From NCBI GenBank assembly GCA_035610365.1, contig CM069432.1, forward strand, positions 10,912,001 through 10,976,000: a stretch of DNA of 64,000 nt. Reading direction: 5' to 3'. The position numbers were made by a program, and so were the translations under genes. The notes under the pieces are model-generated. The model was not told where the DNA came from, searched no databases, and was given only the letters and a program-made list of their open reading frames with translations. Shown piece after piece: positions 46,001 to 58,126 of the stretch. Each line of letters starts with the position of its first letter. Positions within the stretch are counted from its first letter, which is position 1. This stretch comes from Aquatica leii (Eukaryota > Arthropoda > Insecta > Coleoptera > Lampyridae).

Positions 46001-46290
46001 AAACCGCATTAGGACCCAACACGGCAGATGTGCATACTTTATAAACAAATGGGGAAAACTACCATCCCCCTCATGCGACTGCGGAGAGGTCCAAACGATT
46101 GCACGCATAGTAGAAGAATGTCCCCAACGATCATACCAAGGCAGCCCCGAGGAGTTCCTGCTTGCAACGCCAGATGCGATAGAATATATAAATAACCTGA
46201 ATGTTTGCTTGTAAATTTACCTAAGTTTGCTATATTTGTTATTGTTATATACTTAAATGTGTCGAAACGCCATACGCTAAATAAATAAAT
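43083..46290 (+). mobile_element. APE-type LINE inserted in the piggyBac transposase
   Basis: An exact 13-bp duplication, AACATGCCCAGAT, flanks it (43070-43082 and 46291-46303). The 3' end is a (TAAA)n-like tail, CTAAATAAATAAAT. It sits within coding sequence of the transposase. Confidence 0.9.
43203..46214 (+). pseudogene. LINE ORF: AP endonuclease + reverse transcriptase
   Basis: The endonuclease part gives LKDDDIDIVAIQETH (near 43355), YLGDFNSHHEQW (43660) and WTEDEHLHLIF. RT follows: YRPIALLSLTYKLMERLIYNR (44715), EQAGFRPKRSC (44815), FIDLSAAYDTVW (44920), LPQGSVLSPLLFSLY (45095) and the catalytic GYADDWAL (45180). The C-terminal part has CDCGEVQTIARIVEEC (46075-46120), a knuckle whose usual His is replaced. 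From 44931 to 46214, 427 codons are open; upstream there are at least four stops or frameshifts. Clade uncertain (Jockey-like superfamily). Confidence 0.82.
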
Positions 46291-47440
46291 AACATGCCCA
46301 GATGCTTTCCATTTATTTATCTCGGAAGACATTATGGACATAATACTTAGAGAAACAAACATTCGAGGTAGAAGAATTGTAGGCGATACGTGGAAGCCAG
46401 TAGATGCGGATGAGTTACATGCATTTTTTGGATTACTGCTTCTAGCTGGTGGTTTGAAAGCACGCCAAAAAACAATATTGGAGCTGTGGAGTACGAAATA
46501 CATGTCTCTCCATAGACCAATTTTTTTGTGCTACAATGTCTCGTAATCGAATGAGAGACTTTTTGAAATACATTCGATTTGACGATATGGACACCCGAGA
46601 AGAACGACGGGCAACAGATAAATTAGCAACTATTCGTAACATTCACGATATTCTCGCTGCAAATTGCAAAAAATCGAATAACCCTAATGCTGAAGTATGT
46701 ATTGATGAACAACTTGTTCCTTTCGAAGTCGAAGCCAGATAAATACGGAATTAAAATCTGGACTTTATGCGATGTTAGTAACACATATTGCTGGAATTTC
46801 CAAATATATACTGGAATGGTAGACAACGCTCCAGAACGGGAACAAGGTAAAGCACAATTTTATCGTTTTATGCACGAGTATAAAATTTCATTTCTAGAGA
46901 AGCGGGTAGTTTTGGATTTGGTTGAGGGTTTGAAAGAGGGTTATGGTATTACAACAGATAATTTTTTTACGTCTATGTCTTTGGCGAAGGAGTTACTGCA
47001 GCAATCAAAAACCTTGACCGGAAAAATTCGTAAAACACGTAGAGAAATATCAAAAGAATTTTTGCCAAGAAGAAATCGAGCAGAATACTCAAGCGAAATT
47101 CTATATGGAGAAGACACAATTTTAGTATCTTACGTAACTAAAAAATATAGAAGCGTTATGCTACTTTCAACGCAACACCAAGATTTGGAATTGTCCGGAG
47201 AAGACCTCAGTTACAAACCGCAAGTTATCTTGGACTATAATAGTTGCAAAGGAGCTGTGGACAGCGTCGATAAAATGGTGAAGGAATACTCATCCAGAAG
47301 AAATACAAATCGCTGGCCTCTTGTTCTATTTTTTAACTTCCTTGATATTGCTGCCATGTATACATTTATTCTATACACTACGAAATTTGGAAATTTTGAA
47401 AAAGGGCAAACATCCCGAAGGAGATTATTTTTGCAAACAC

Positions 47441-47719
47441 TAACTAACGCTTGTTTACATTAAAGTCACGTACAAGGTTATACACCGTAGATTTATTGCA
47501 CACGCGTTAATCACTTATTTATTTAGACTTGAATAATCTTCTTAACACTGCGGTCATCGAATTACGGGAAAAAACTTACCTCTAATTTGTTTGAACCGCA
47601 TTTATACACATTTTGGAAATCCTTCGCGAATGTTCCATATCTTTCGGTAAAAGTTCTGGAAAATAAATAACAATTTCGTGAAATCTCTTCAAATTGAGAA
47701 TGATTTCTTGAACGTTTCA
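47441..47719 (-). repeat. 5' LTR of copy B, 5' fragment
   Basis: It resumes with TGTAAACAAGCG (minus) as in copy A and ends at TGAAACGTTC (47719). About 120 bp of LTR between the two fragments is missing, probably lost with the right end of the piggyBac. Confidence 0.78.
47601..47682 (-). promoter_or_regulatory. Heat-shock-element-like array and TATA in the 5' LTR of copy B
   Basis: TTCgcGAAtgTTC (47623-47635, perfect three-unit), TTCtgGAA (47654-47661) and TTCgtGAA (47675-47682) lie upstream, in minus sense, of TATAAA (47606-47601). Confidence 0.55.
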
Positions 47720-47723
47720 ATAT

Positions 47724-49330
47724 TTATGCGATTCCATACTACTTTTCTAACTATTTTATCAACGGCATGTATCAGTCACTTCAACATAACTTAGTTATTG
47801 TTAACAATGATAACCAATTAGCTATTCTGTTTTTTATTTGATGTAGTAGTTTTTTAAACCAAGCGATTATTTAATTATTAAAAATTAGTTGTTATATTTA
47901 AACATAAAGCAGTTTTATATACCTATTTTGCGATAAATTATTGATGCGCCCACGTATATATGTGTATTTTGATGGTTGGTGGATAAAAACAACGAAAAGT
48001 ATTTTATACTTACCAAATGCGAACTGACGAGTAAAATAAGTTTAAAATTTATTAGACTTTACACGAGTGTGTTTAAAAATAGGTACCTGACCTTTACAAT
48101 TGCATGAATACGTACATATTTGTAACGAGTTAGTTGAGGCTGCTGGTATGCATTTATGTAATTGCTTTAAGTCTTCAATACGAGTTAATGGTAAAGTGCC
48201 CAGTCATTATTCAATTTTATTAGGTCTTTATCTGTGGATGGTTTATAAGGTCATATAAGGCACTAAAATTTAGTTACGCCACTGGATTGAATAATAGACT
48301 TATTACATAATAATTTTCTGCTAAACAAACACATAAGAAAATATACGTTCTTTTTTTTTATTGTTATTACTTGTACCTAAACGTGCCATATGGGACTTTA
48401 TAATTGTAATTCAATCACGTAGTTAAAATCTGTGTAATTGTTACAAACCAAGGACGCCGTGTGTCACACAAACTATTCCAAAATTGTAACTCATGAATAA
48501 TTCCATTTGAAAAAAATCGCACCGTTTTAAGTTCAAGGTGGAATTTTGCAAAAGCGACGTTGCAGGTACACAATTTTTTTATCTATTTACACGATGATAA
48601 GAAAATTTTACTGTTATCGTTATTACATATTTTCATTACTGTGAGAAATCACAAAACGTTAACCCGTTTTTTGGGTCATCTCCTTCACCCGTGATATCAT
48701 CTAATTATATAAACAGTTTTATTTGGTGTTTTGTGTGTGCGCGCAGTTTTAGTGACAATTCCAAGATTTTTTATGATTGACGAGTTACCGCGTTCGCTAT
48801 TTTGAGGTTGACACTTTTAATTCAATTGTTTTTGAATTTGTTTATTTCTTAGTTACGTTCTTACGTATTTAAGATTAGAAACGCTTATATATTCGACTTT
48901 CACAATTAACACGGGAGCCTCTGAATATTTAATAAGCCCTAACGGGTTTTTATATACTCGGTAAATAGTGTTCCGATTCACGCTTTAAAATTACATTAAA
49001 ATTGTTTGACTCACTGTAATAATCTTACTCGAGAAAGTTACGCACGCATTAGGATGATGAAGAATTTTCTTTAAAAAATGAAAATCGATTAGTCAGTGAC
49101 ATATGTAGGAGATTTTACAGACTGTCCATATATGTATAACAACTTTATGTGTTTGTGGGTATAAGTACGTGACGTAGGTCAACTGGTATTGGGTCCTCCA
49201 CGGACACCTCCGCCTGTTGAGCTTGTACTCGGCAACTATTCTTCACTTTCAATAAGTTCGCGATCGTGTCTACACATACGTATATATACTCCGAATATAT
49301 TTTACAGTTTTCGTAATTAGTGATTTTAAA
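47724..49330. other. Upstream region of the repeat-rich host gene
   Basis: AT-rich with no coding motif. ATATATACTCC near 49283 could serve as a TATA element, 40-50 bp before the ATG at 49331. That is too close for a long 5' UTR, so it remains a guess. Confidence 0.35.
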
Positions 49331-52300
49331 ATGACTGTGAATAAAACGGGAACAACTGTTACTAAAACAAAGAAAAAAAGTGCAAGTGCAACAAGTGCAT
49401 CGACGTCCACCGCCGCGAGTTCTACAAAAATTACAAAAAAAGTTGTAAGTTCAACTAAAGATACCTCTAGGTCTTCTTCGGGCACAAGCATTCAAATTTC
49501 CGACGTTTCGCATCTTCACGAACCCGGAGCCTCGTCAACTTATTCTGTTACCGAAAGTTTTCCACAAGGTGGTGGCGAAAGTATTACAACGTACAATGTA
49601 GCTGGTGGCACTTCCGTCGAATATCGGCACTACATCGATCAGGAATCGTCAACGGCACAATCGTCAAATATAACACAAGTAAGTTCAACTTTGAATCAAT
49701 CCACCACGAATTTATCTACATTTTCCGACGATTCAAACGCAACTTACATAGTAACAGAACCAAAAGAAGATATTCGTTACACGTTTAATAAAAACGATTC
49801 CGCGTGGAACGGTAAATTCGTGATGGAACAACCTGTCGCCAAAGGCGAAATTGTAGAAAAAACGTCGTCGTCATTTTCGCAACAGAAAAGTTCGTCCGTG
49901 CAAAAAAGTTCCTCTAGTAGTTACGTTATAGAAATAATCGACGGAAAAGAAAGAATAGTTGATAAAAAACACCACGAGTCTGGGTTTTCAACATCCGCGG
50001 AAAATGTCGAACAAACGTCAGCCAAAAGCGGAACCAACATCATACCTGAGTTACATCACACTCAGAAACAAGCTCAAAGTACTACCATATACGACTCCGC
50101 TGTTCCTGAATTAACCAATCCAAAAACTACGGGTTCAAAAACATTTAAAGAACTTCATAAAGTTGGTGACGTGCAAACCTCAAACGTGTACCAGATTCAA
50201 GACAACCAACACAACCAAATTGCCCAGGAGAAATTATGCACAGACACAAATTGGGACGTCTTAGAAAAAACTGACGGCCGTAGTATGAAAAAAGCCCAAA
50301 CCACTTCAGACTCGAGAAATTTTTTTGGCCAGGACTCGACTACCAAAAAAACTGACACTCAAATATACACAGATACTAAAAATGTTCACGATTTGGAGAA
50401 TGATGTAATAACAACAACAACTACTACCACATACTACTCAGCTGTTCCTGAATTAGCCAATCCAAAAACTAAGGGTTCCAAAACATTTAAAGAACTCCAT
50501 AAAGTTGGTGACGTGCAAACCTCAAACGTGTACCAGATTCAAGACAACCAACTCGACCAAATTGCCCAAGAGAAATTATGCACCGACACAAATTGGGACG
50601 GTACATTCGTCTTAGAAAAAACTGACGGCCGTAGTATTAAAAAAGCCCAAACCACTTCAGACTCGAGAAATTTTTTTGGCCAGGACTCGACTACCAAAAA
50701 AACAAAAACTGACACTCAAATGTACACAGATACTAAAAATGTTCACGATTTGGAGAATGATGTAATAACAACAACTACTACTACCACATACTACGATGCC
50801 GACGGCAAAATTGTCAACGTCATCACCGACGTTCAAAATAAAAGCACGCCAGGCACATCAACGAATCAAACGGACGTCACGACGCGTTACGTAGACGATG
50901 CTTCAAAAACTCACAATATCCAAACAACTACAGATTCACGTGATTTTTATGGGCACTCGGTCGATTCTAAAACCACATTAGTTAAAAATGTATACGACAG
51001 CTCGGCAACTCAAAATACAATTGGTACGAAGGGAAAGGTAATCAAAGACCACACTATCGATTCCAAAGATGTTGTATATTCAAATGATAGAAACTACGGC
51101 AAATCATCGTGGAATGGTGAATTTGTATCTGAAAGTCCCAGCAAGAAACCTCAAGATTCAAAACACCCCCCAAAAATTTCTAAAAACCTGGGACCAAATG
51201 CAACTCAAACTTCTTCAACAACGACCACGTACTACGTAGACGAAAACGTCGATACTGCCAAAATTCGCAATACGCAATCGACGACAAACACTCGTGATTT
51301 TTACGGACACGATGTGGATTCTCGCACTACAGTTGTTCAAAACGTATACGACACTTCAGCAACTCAGAACACGATCGGAACCAAAGGAAAAGTAGTTAAA
51401 GACCACAGCATCGACTCTAAAGATGTTGTATATTCGAACGAAAGGAACTACGGAAAGACTTCGTGGAACGGCCAATTTACTTATGAAACACCGACAGTTA
51501 AAAAACCTCAAGATCAAGGACCTAATCAGCCATCAAAAGATAAAAACGTTTCGATGCCGAAAAGTAATCTAGACGATCAGAATCGATTACGCAAATCTGA
51601 TGGTACACATCCCGATCAAACAATTACTAATACTACATATTACGTTGATGAAGATTTTGTTGATACATTCAAGAACCGTAATGCTCAGGTAACTACAGAT
51701 TCTCGTAATTTTTATGGCCACGGCGTTGACTCTAAAACGACAGTTGTTACCAACGTTTACGACACGAACGCTACTCAAAATACAATCGGTACGAAGGAAA
51801 CTGTGAAAAAAGATCATACGATCGATTCGACCGACGTTGTTTATTCGAACGAACGAAACTATGGAAAAACTAATTGGAATGGAAAGTTTATTTATGAAAC
51901 GCCCGTAAAACCCAAAGATCGTGGAGTTCGAGATGACAAAAAAGAACCAAAGGATAATACTGGTGTTTCTCCGTCAAAAGGACCACGAGATGATTATGGA
52001 ACTCAATCGTTTATCGATCACCAAAAACACTACGAAACGGTAACGTCTGAGAATGATCAACCACGTCACCCAGGCGTTCGTTCTCCAGATCAAACTACCA
52101 AATCAATAACAATAGTGGAAGATGTTTCTGATGTTAAAACAACAGTAGTAAGAGATTCAAAAACATTTGTCGATGGAAAATATATTACAGAAAATTATGA
52201 TGTTACTACGCATAAAGGACCCGGACGTTCAGATTATCCCGTTAAGGATTCTGGACCTCAAGATAATAAAACACGTGGTCCGCAACGACCGGATACTTTT

Positions 52301-53925
52301 ATAAGTGATTCTACCGTTACTATTATAAAGGATTCAAAAACTTTTAGGGATGATCAAAGTACTTTTGAAACATATACAACTTACGATTCTAATGCTCCTG
52401 ACGGTTTCCAACCAGATAAGCCTTACGGAAGGAAACCCGAACAGGATGAACCAGGTAAACCTCGTCAAAAATCAGATGTAAATGAGCCAGGGAAACCTCA
52501 AAAGCATAAACCTGGTCAAGATGAACCTAGCCGGAGACCAGGAAGCTACGAACCTGTACAACCACATGGACGTAAACCAGAAGATAAGGTTGGATCAGAA
52601 CCCTATGGTTCGATGCCTGGAAAAAACGAGCCTCGTGGATATAAACCAAAATTAGGCGAACAAATCACTACGATAACTGACGATTACGTTAATTCAAAGA
52701 CTACTATCACACGTGATTCAAAAACTTTTATTGATGATCAGCGAAGTTTTGAGACATACACGACGTATGACGAATCTCCAACGGAAAGGCCAAAATTTTT
52801 GGAACCAAAAGATGGAAGTCCACGAAGACCTCAAGATAAATTAAAACCTTCAGATGTTACTGATTCTACGATTGTGCAAGATTTTATTGATAAACGGGCA
52901 ACTGTTATGAAAGATTCGAAAACATTTCTTGACGAAACTTATATAGTTAACGAGGAATATGATTCGAAGCATCCACGTAGACCAATAAGCTCGACCCCAG
53001 TTCGTCATTCCCCAGATGACCGAAGAGTACCGAAACAACCTGTTGATTCAAGAACGGTAATAGACACTTACGAAAGCGTTACAGATTATTCAGACTCGAA
53101 AACGACTATCGTTAAAGATTCTAAAACCTTCGTCGATAATCGCACCAGTTTTGACAGTTATACGACGACAGATAAATATGACAGTGTTAGAGATGGTCCT
53201 AAGCAACCTAAATCAATTACCGACGGTCCAAAAGGTCCTCAGCACCCAGAAGATGGCAGAGGTCCCCGAGATCAACCAAGGCGTCCTGGTGACGACAAAG
53301 ATGTTCCAAGTGAACAGTCGAAAGGCCCGAAAGAGGTACCTAGACGTCCTGAAGACAAATTCAAACCTAGTGATGATTTTAAAGGGCCTCGACGCCCGCA
53401 AGATGACGATAAGTACACTCCACGTGATGGTTCAAAAGGTCCGAAACGTCCCCAAGATGAACCCAGTCAAGATGGCGACAAACCGATAAAAGTGATAGAT
53501 TATAAAGAGGTATATGATGACGTTACCAAAACTTTTATTCGCGAGAACATTGTTGACATTAAAGAAATTGTAAGTATTATTTTTATTGTGTTAATGAATC
53601 TAATTTTGTCTAATTTTTAGAATGAGGTCACAAATATTACGAATGTTAATAAAGTCGTCGACAACAAGATCATCATCAACGAAGTAATTAGGAAAATTCC
53701 GGAAAAGGAACCAGTTAAAAAATTACCGAAGAAGGAGCAATGCATCTGTGAATTATGCACTTGCGGGTAAGCTTTTTTTCCACTATTTATTAAGCGACAT
53801 AAATTAGCGGCTTAATTATTTATAGTAACAATAATGTGCAAACGCCCACCAAAAATTTAATAAAAAAGGAAAATCAACGCCTTCTACGTTATGACGTGGA
53901 AGAAAGCAAACTCAAGGTGCAGTGA
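49331..53925 (+). CDS. Long repeat-rich protein with C-terminal Cys motif (possibly SAXO/MAP6-like), three visible exons
   Basis: Exon 1 (49331-53569) has 1413 codons; intron 53570-53620 is GTAAGT...TTTTAG. Exon 2 (53621-53766) ends CICELCTCG with donor GTAAGC; exon 3 starts at 53826 after TTATAG and runs to TGA at 53923-53925 unless spliced onward. The Ser/Thr-rich start precedes three repeat classes: a 118-residue tandem pair (50091-50436, 50437-50792); three modules with RDFYGH, ATQNTIGTK, DVVYSNxRNYGK and WNGxF (about 50930-51900); and six units around DSKTFxD with FETYTTYD (52150-53180). A charged KGP/RPQD tail follows. No signal peptide or membrane segment is visible. CICELCTCG resembles the N-terminal Cys motif of SAXO/MAP6-type microtubule stabilisers, but here it lies near the C-terminus, so that assignment is tentative. 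This is the only long frame in the window without lesions. Confidence 0.7.
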
Positions 53926-54778
53926 GTTAAAGTATCACGTTCTCGCCGAACAGGTTTTATCTTTTGAAATGGTAATATTCTCGACGATGATGTCATGCTT
54001 TGCTAAATTCATTAAAACACATTTAATTCTTTACAAGGTGGTTTTGCATCTAACATCGTAAAATATCTGTTACGTAATGCATTGTTAAGCATGGTTGATC
54101 GGAACGGAAGCCGCAACTGACCTTAATATTCATTTCTAAAAAGTATTTTTTTTAATATGTACAATCTGTGATACACAGATAACGGTTGTGAACATTTATC
54201 ATTGATTGGCATATTTTTTACAAGTACTTTCAAAGTGCATTCGCTCATTATTACCGCTATCTAAATTTGTTCATTGGATAATGCCAAAATAATTTTTATT
54301 CGTTGCTCATTCTATTTTTTTTTCTTTCTCATCAGTACTTGAAAAAACGAAATCACGTGTGGTTTTGTAACCAGATGATTTATTGTATTTTAATTAGTTT
54401 TCTTGGATTTGGTTTATTGATATCATGGCATCCTGTGATGTTTAGATGAAATTTTCACATTGTGGTTCTTTGAGGAAAAGTTGTTTATATTTGAACTCGA
54501 TTAAAATTATAGTTTACATATGTAAATGCTGTATATATCTTGGTCATGTATCCTGTTTCTAATTTTTTTTTATAGTTTTGACATTTGCTTAAAGATCGTA
54601 AAAAGGTTTTGAGCAAAATTTTTGTCTTGGAGTTTTGAAAATAATGGAAAAAAACAGTATTGGATTGTATCTATATTTTATAGATTATGTATTACGATTC
54701 GAGTCGAATAATTGCTTTTTACGTCATTTATGTTTGAACCATCGCATCGAAATTTTTAAAATTTTTAGTACACAAGAT
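53926..54778. other. AT-rich stretch without recognised gene
   Basis: No clear further exon of the upstream gene and no element found. Confidence 0.45.
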
Positions 54779-54857
54779 TATTCTAAAATAAGAACCGTTT
54801 AGGTCAGACCGTGTCAATGGCTGATTTAATCTCGGTAGACGTTCTTATTTTAGAATA
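54779..54857. repeat. Tiny TA-flanked hairpin element
   Basis: TATTCTAAAATAAGAAC (54779-54795) and its complement (54841-54857) are perfect inverted repeats; TA lies at each outer edge. It could be a minimal MITE. Confidence 0.55.
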
Positions 54858-54884
54858 GAAATAAGGAAATTGTTTCTTTGTGAT

Positions 54885-55060
54885 TTATTTTTAAAGTTCT
54901 ACTGTCAAACGATGTGAGTTAATTATTTTTTACAATTACAATACCTAAAGTTGTGTATCGCTTAAAAGCGAATAGACAAAATCGTTTCGATAAAAACTTA
55001 AATTCTACAGTGTACGTCACTTAATAGAATCACATTGGCACTTGGGGTTTTTGCTAACTA
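54885..55060 (+). repeat. Left copy of a direct repeat that brackets the hAT-like gene
   Basis: GTGATTTATTTTTAAAGTT, CTGTCAAACGATGTGAGTTA, AAAGTTGTGTATCGCTTAAA and CAGTGTACGTCACTTAATAG also occur, slightly diverged, at 63640-63793 in the same orientation. Confidence 0.7.
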
Positions 55061-55452
55061 AAGAGCGGATAGTAAGGCAAGAAAAAATACCAAAAAAGGT
55101 GGCATAAAAGGCATATTAAACCTGTCAAAAAGGCACAAATATCTATTAAAATTTACAGTTTATTTTTTTGTTTTACAATGTTTATTAAGTGCTATTATTT
55201 TCCCAAGTACAAATCAAATATTTTTCAATACTTTGACCAAGAAGCTGTTGCCTTTTATCATTTAAAATATTTTTATAGAAGGAAAAAGTTCTTTCGACAT
55301 CACAAGATGTTAGTGGAGCAAATTTTAATTTTTTTTCTGTCTTTTATCAATCTGCAATCAGCCAAGAGCTATAATCAGATGTGACTTCTATTATATATAA
55401 GTGGCTGTAGATATGCACATCTTGTGAAGTGTCATTTCTTGTTATTAGATGA

Positions 55453-58126
55453 TTAGATGGTGGCTAGTCGTATTCTTTTTAGGCGGAATATAGAGTCCTT
55501 GGTGTTAAGGAGCTCTGTGGCTAAACTATTCATGTGTTTTTCAAGTCTCTGCTTATAGGCATCAAAAGACTTCTCTATTTCTTCTCTGACTGTAGGGAGT
55601 TGCAGATATTCATGCACTTCTGTGTTCCTTATGAACCATGGGACATTGATCAACGTTTTTAATGCTTTATTTTGGAAGCGCTGTAGTATTTCTATATTTG
55701 AGTGACTAGCTGACCCCCAGAGTTGTATACCATATGTCCATACTGGTTTTATAATGCATTTGTATATCAGGAGCTTATTCTCCAAACTGAGAGTCGATTG
55801 CCTGTCCAGCAGCCAGTGCATATCCCTGAAATTTTTGTTTGCTTGTTCTCTCTTTGCCTTACTGTGATCCCTCCACGTAAGCCGTTTGTCCAGATGCATA
55901 CCCAGGTATTTCACTGTTGTTTGCTGTGTCAAGATATCTGCGTTAAGTGTAACAGGTGGACAGGCACCTCTATTCAAAGTAAATGGGAACTGATCTTGCA
56001 GGACTAGCTCTTATTCGCCACATCTTTAGCCATATTCTGATTCTATCTAGATGTTTTTGTAGTTTTACGGATGCTAGACTAGGATCTTTACTGCTAGAAA
56101 GGATTGCAGTGTCATCTGCATAGGTTGCAGTTACTACTTCTTCTGTGATAGGTATATCAGCGGTAAATATTGTGTAGAGGATAGGGCCCAGCACCGATCC
56201 TTGAGGTACTCCTGCTTCTATTTGGCAGATAGATGACAGGCGATCTCCGCACTTGACTTGGTAAATTCGTTGTTCCAGATAAGACCTCAAAAGCATGTAC
56301 TCAGTGTTTGGAAGGAGTAGTTTTAGCTTATATAAGAGACTCTTATGCCATACACGGTCAAAGGCCTGTTGTATGTCTAGGAATACGGCCGTGCAGTACT
56401 CCTTCCTCTCCAGCGTCTGTCGTATTGTGTGAGCTACTCGGTGTATTTTCTCAGTCGTTCCATGGTGTGCCAGAAATCCGAATTGATGGTCTGGTATTAT
56501 TTTTTGCTCTTCAAGAAGTGGGAGAAGTCGACTTAATATTAGTTTCTCAGTAAGTTTTGATAGTACTGGGAGAAGACTTATAGGTCTGTAAGATGTGACT
56601 TCTGTGGGAATCTTCCCCGGTTTAAGTACCATATTTATAATGGACACTTTCCACAGATTTGGGAAGTATTGTAGCCTCAACACTGCATTAAAGAGGATTG
56701 TCAGCAGAACTATGTCTTTCTTTGGTAGCTGTTTCAGAACTTCTGCCGTTATCAGGTCAAAACCGGGAGCTTTCTTTTGTTTTAGTTGAGCTATGGTTTT
56801 TTTGACTTCTGCTGGGGTGACTGATTTCAAGGGTAGAGACATTTGCTGATCGCTATTTAAGATCCCGTCGATCGTTTTTTCTGTGTCGTCAACATCAGCT
56901 TCATCGGATTTGAACACACTTTTTAGGAAGGTGGCGAATAATTCTGCTTTATCTGCGAGTTTCCTTGGCCAACTACCATCAGATTTTCTTAGAAGAGGCA
57001 TGTATTCTTTTGGCTTTTTTAATGATTTAGTCATTTTCCAGAGTGTATAATCTTCTGCTTTGTATGGTGATAAAGTCTTTAATTTGTCTTGCAAAGTCCT
57101 ATTCTCTAGTTCTTTGAGCATTGATTTCAGTACTTTTTGAGTTTTGTTTAGTGTCTTTTTGTCTTGGTGATTCCTACTAGTATGCCATTTTCGCTTTATT
57201 TTTCTTTTTACAGCTATCATTTCTCTAATTTCCACGGTAGTGTCCAAATTTTTCGATGTTACTTCTATATAGGGAGATGATAGCCAAGCTGCTTTTTGAA
57301 TTAAGTTGGTAGTATACAACACCGCACTTTCTATATCATCTTCCGTTTTAAGAGGTATACAGAGTGTGGTATTATCTTCAATGTAATCCCGGAATGCTTC
57401 CCAGTCAGTTTTATGGTTGTATAAAGTCTCGGGTAATTGTTTTAAGATCACTGTAGTACTTAGTGTACATATGATAGGCGTGTGGTCGGAAGAGCTATCC
57501 AGGCATGATTCAATTTTTGTGTAGAGCCCTGATATTCCTTTGGGGACGAAGAAGTGTATGAGGTCTGGGATTTTATTTGGGTCAGTTGGCCAATGAGTCG
57601 GTTCCCCTGTTGAAAGTACATTAAGATTATTGCTGTCAATAGCATTTTTCAAAGTTCGGCCTTTCGTATTTGTTAATCGGGAGCCCCAAAATGTGTTTTT
57701 GGCATTCCAGTCGCCTCCCGACAGATATCTACCACCCAATGTGCGAAAGAAGTCATTGTACATCTGCTCGTCGATTCGGTGTCGGGGGGGGGGGGGGCAG
57801 TACACTGCAGCCACATTCAACGAGCCCTGCCAGTCGTCAACAGATACTATAGCAGCCTGTATATGTGCTTGTGTATATGATGGTAACAACAAATGATATC
57901 TTATGTTTTCTCTTATTACTATAGCAGCTCCAGCATGTGATGTGCCGTCTGGATGATTAGCGTAGCATACGGTATATCCCTTGATTTTAATCACTCTTTG
58001 ATCAGTCCGATGTGTTTCGAAAATTAATAGAACATCAATTTTGTTGTGGTTTATAAACAGCTCAACCTCGTGCTTATTTGGAGATAAGCCATTGATATTC
58101 CATGCAGCTATACGTATGAATTTCAT
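55453..58126 (-). pseudogene. LINE ORF2: AP endonuclease + reverse transcriptase
   Basis: 718 codons are open from 58126 to 55970. Endonuclease blocks: AAWNINGL, ETHRTDQRVIKIKGY, GGDWNAKNTFWGS and SSDHTPIICTL. RT blocks: SYRPISLLPVLSKL, HQFGFLAHHGTTE, FLDIQQAFDRVW, GVPQGSVLGPILY and the catalytic TYADDTAIL (near 56110). A frameshift near 55975 moves the C-terminal part (55977-55453, TVKYLGMHLDKRLTW) to another frame. A run of 14 G on plus (near 57787) encodes extra prolines (CPPPPRH) in frame. A single frameshift in RT suggests a rather young insertion. Confidence 0.88.

Larger units (their letters stand above)
42346..47440 (+). mobile_element. piggyBac-like element inside Gypsy B LTR, right end deleted
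   Basis: It begins CCTTCCGATTACC after TTAA (42342-42345), the target of piggyBac elements. Subterminal GGGGTC/GACCCC palindromes follow (near 42360 and 42530). The same terminus occurs at 63794. The right TIR is absent; coding runs directly into LTR sequence at about 47440. Confidence 0.82.
42756..47440 (+). pseudogene. piggyBac-like transposase (DDE_Tnp_1_7), split by a LINE
   Basis: N-part 42756-43082: an acidic region (NEIEDEILSDDSDAEFEE) then KTPPGLTKF. The in-frame codon 42756-42758 is ATC where a start could be expected. It resumes at 46304 (AFHLFISEDIMDIIL). Catalytic acidic residues are present: VCIDEQLVPFE (near 46700), GITTDNFFTSM (near 46955) and VILDYNSCKGAVD (near 47230). A frameshift lies near 46530, and a deletion after LVPFE shifts the frame again to KPDKYGIKIW. 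The Cys-rich C-terminus is missing. In life it would excise and insert at TTAA. Confidence 0.85.
37981..47719 (-). mobile_element. Ty3/Gypsy retrotransposon copy B with macrodomain remnant; 5' LTR split by piggyBac
   Basis: Exact ATAT duplications bound it (37977-37980 and 47720-47723). On minus the order is 5' LTR (47719-47441 and 42341-42287), PBS, gag, protease, RT, integrase, macrodomain piece, 3' LTR (38494-37981). A piggyBac-like element occupies 42346-47440. Internal deletions remove much of RT, RNase H and the junction between integrase and macrodomain. Confidence 0.85.
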
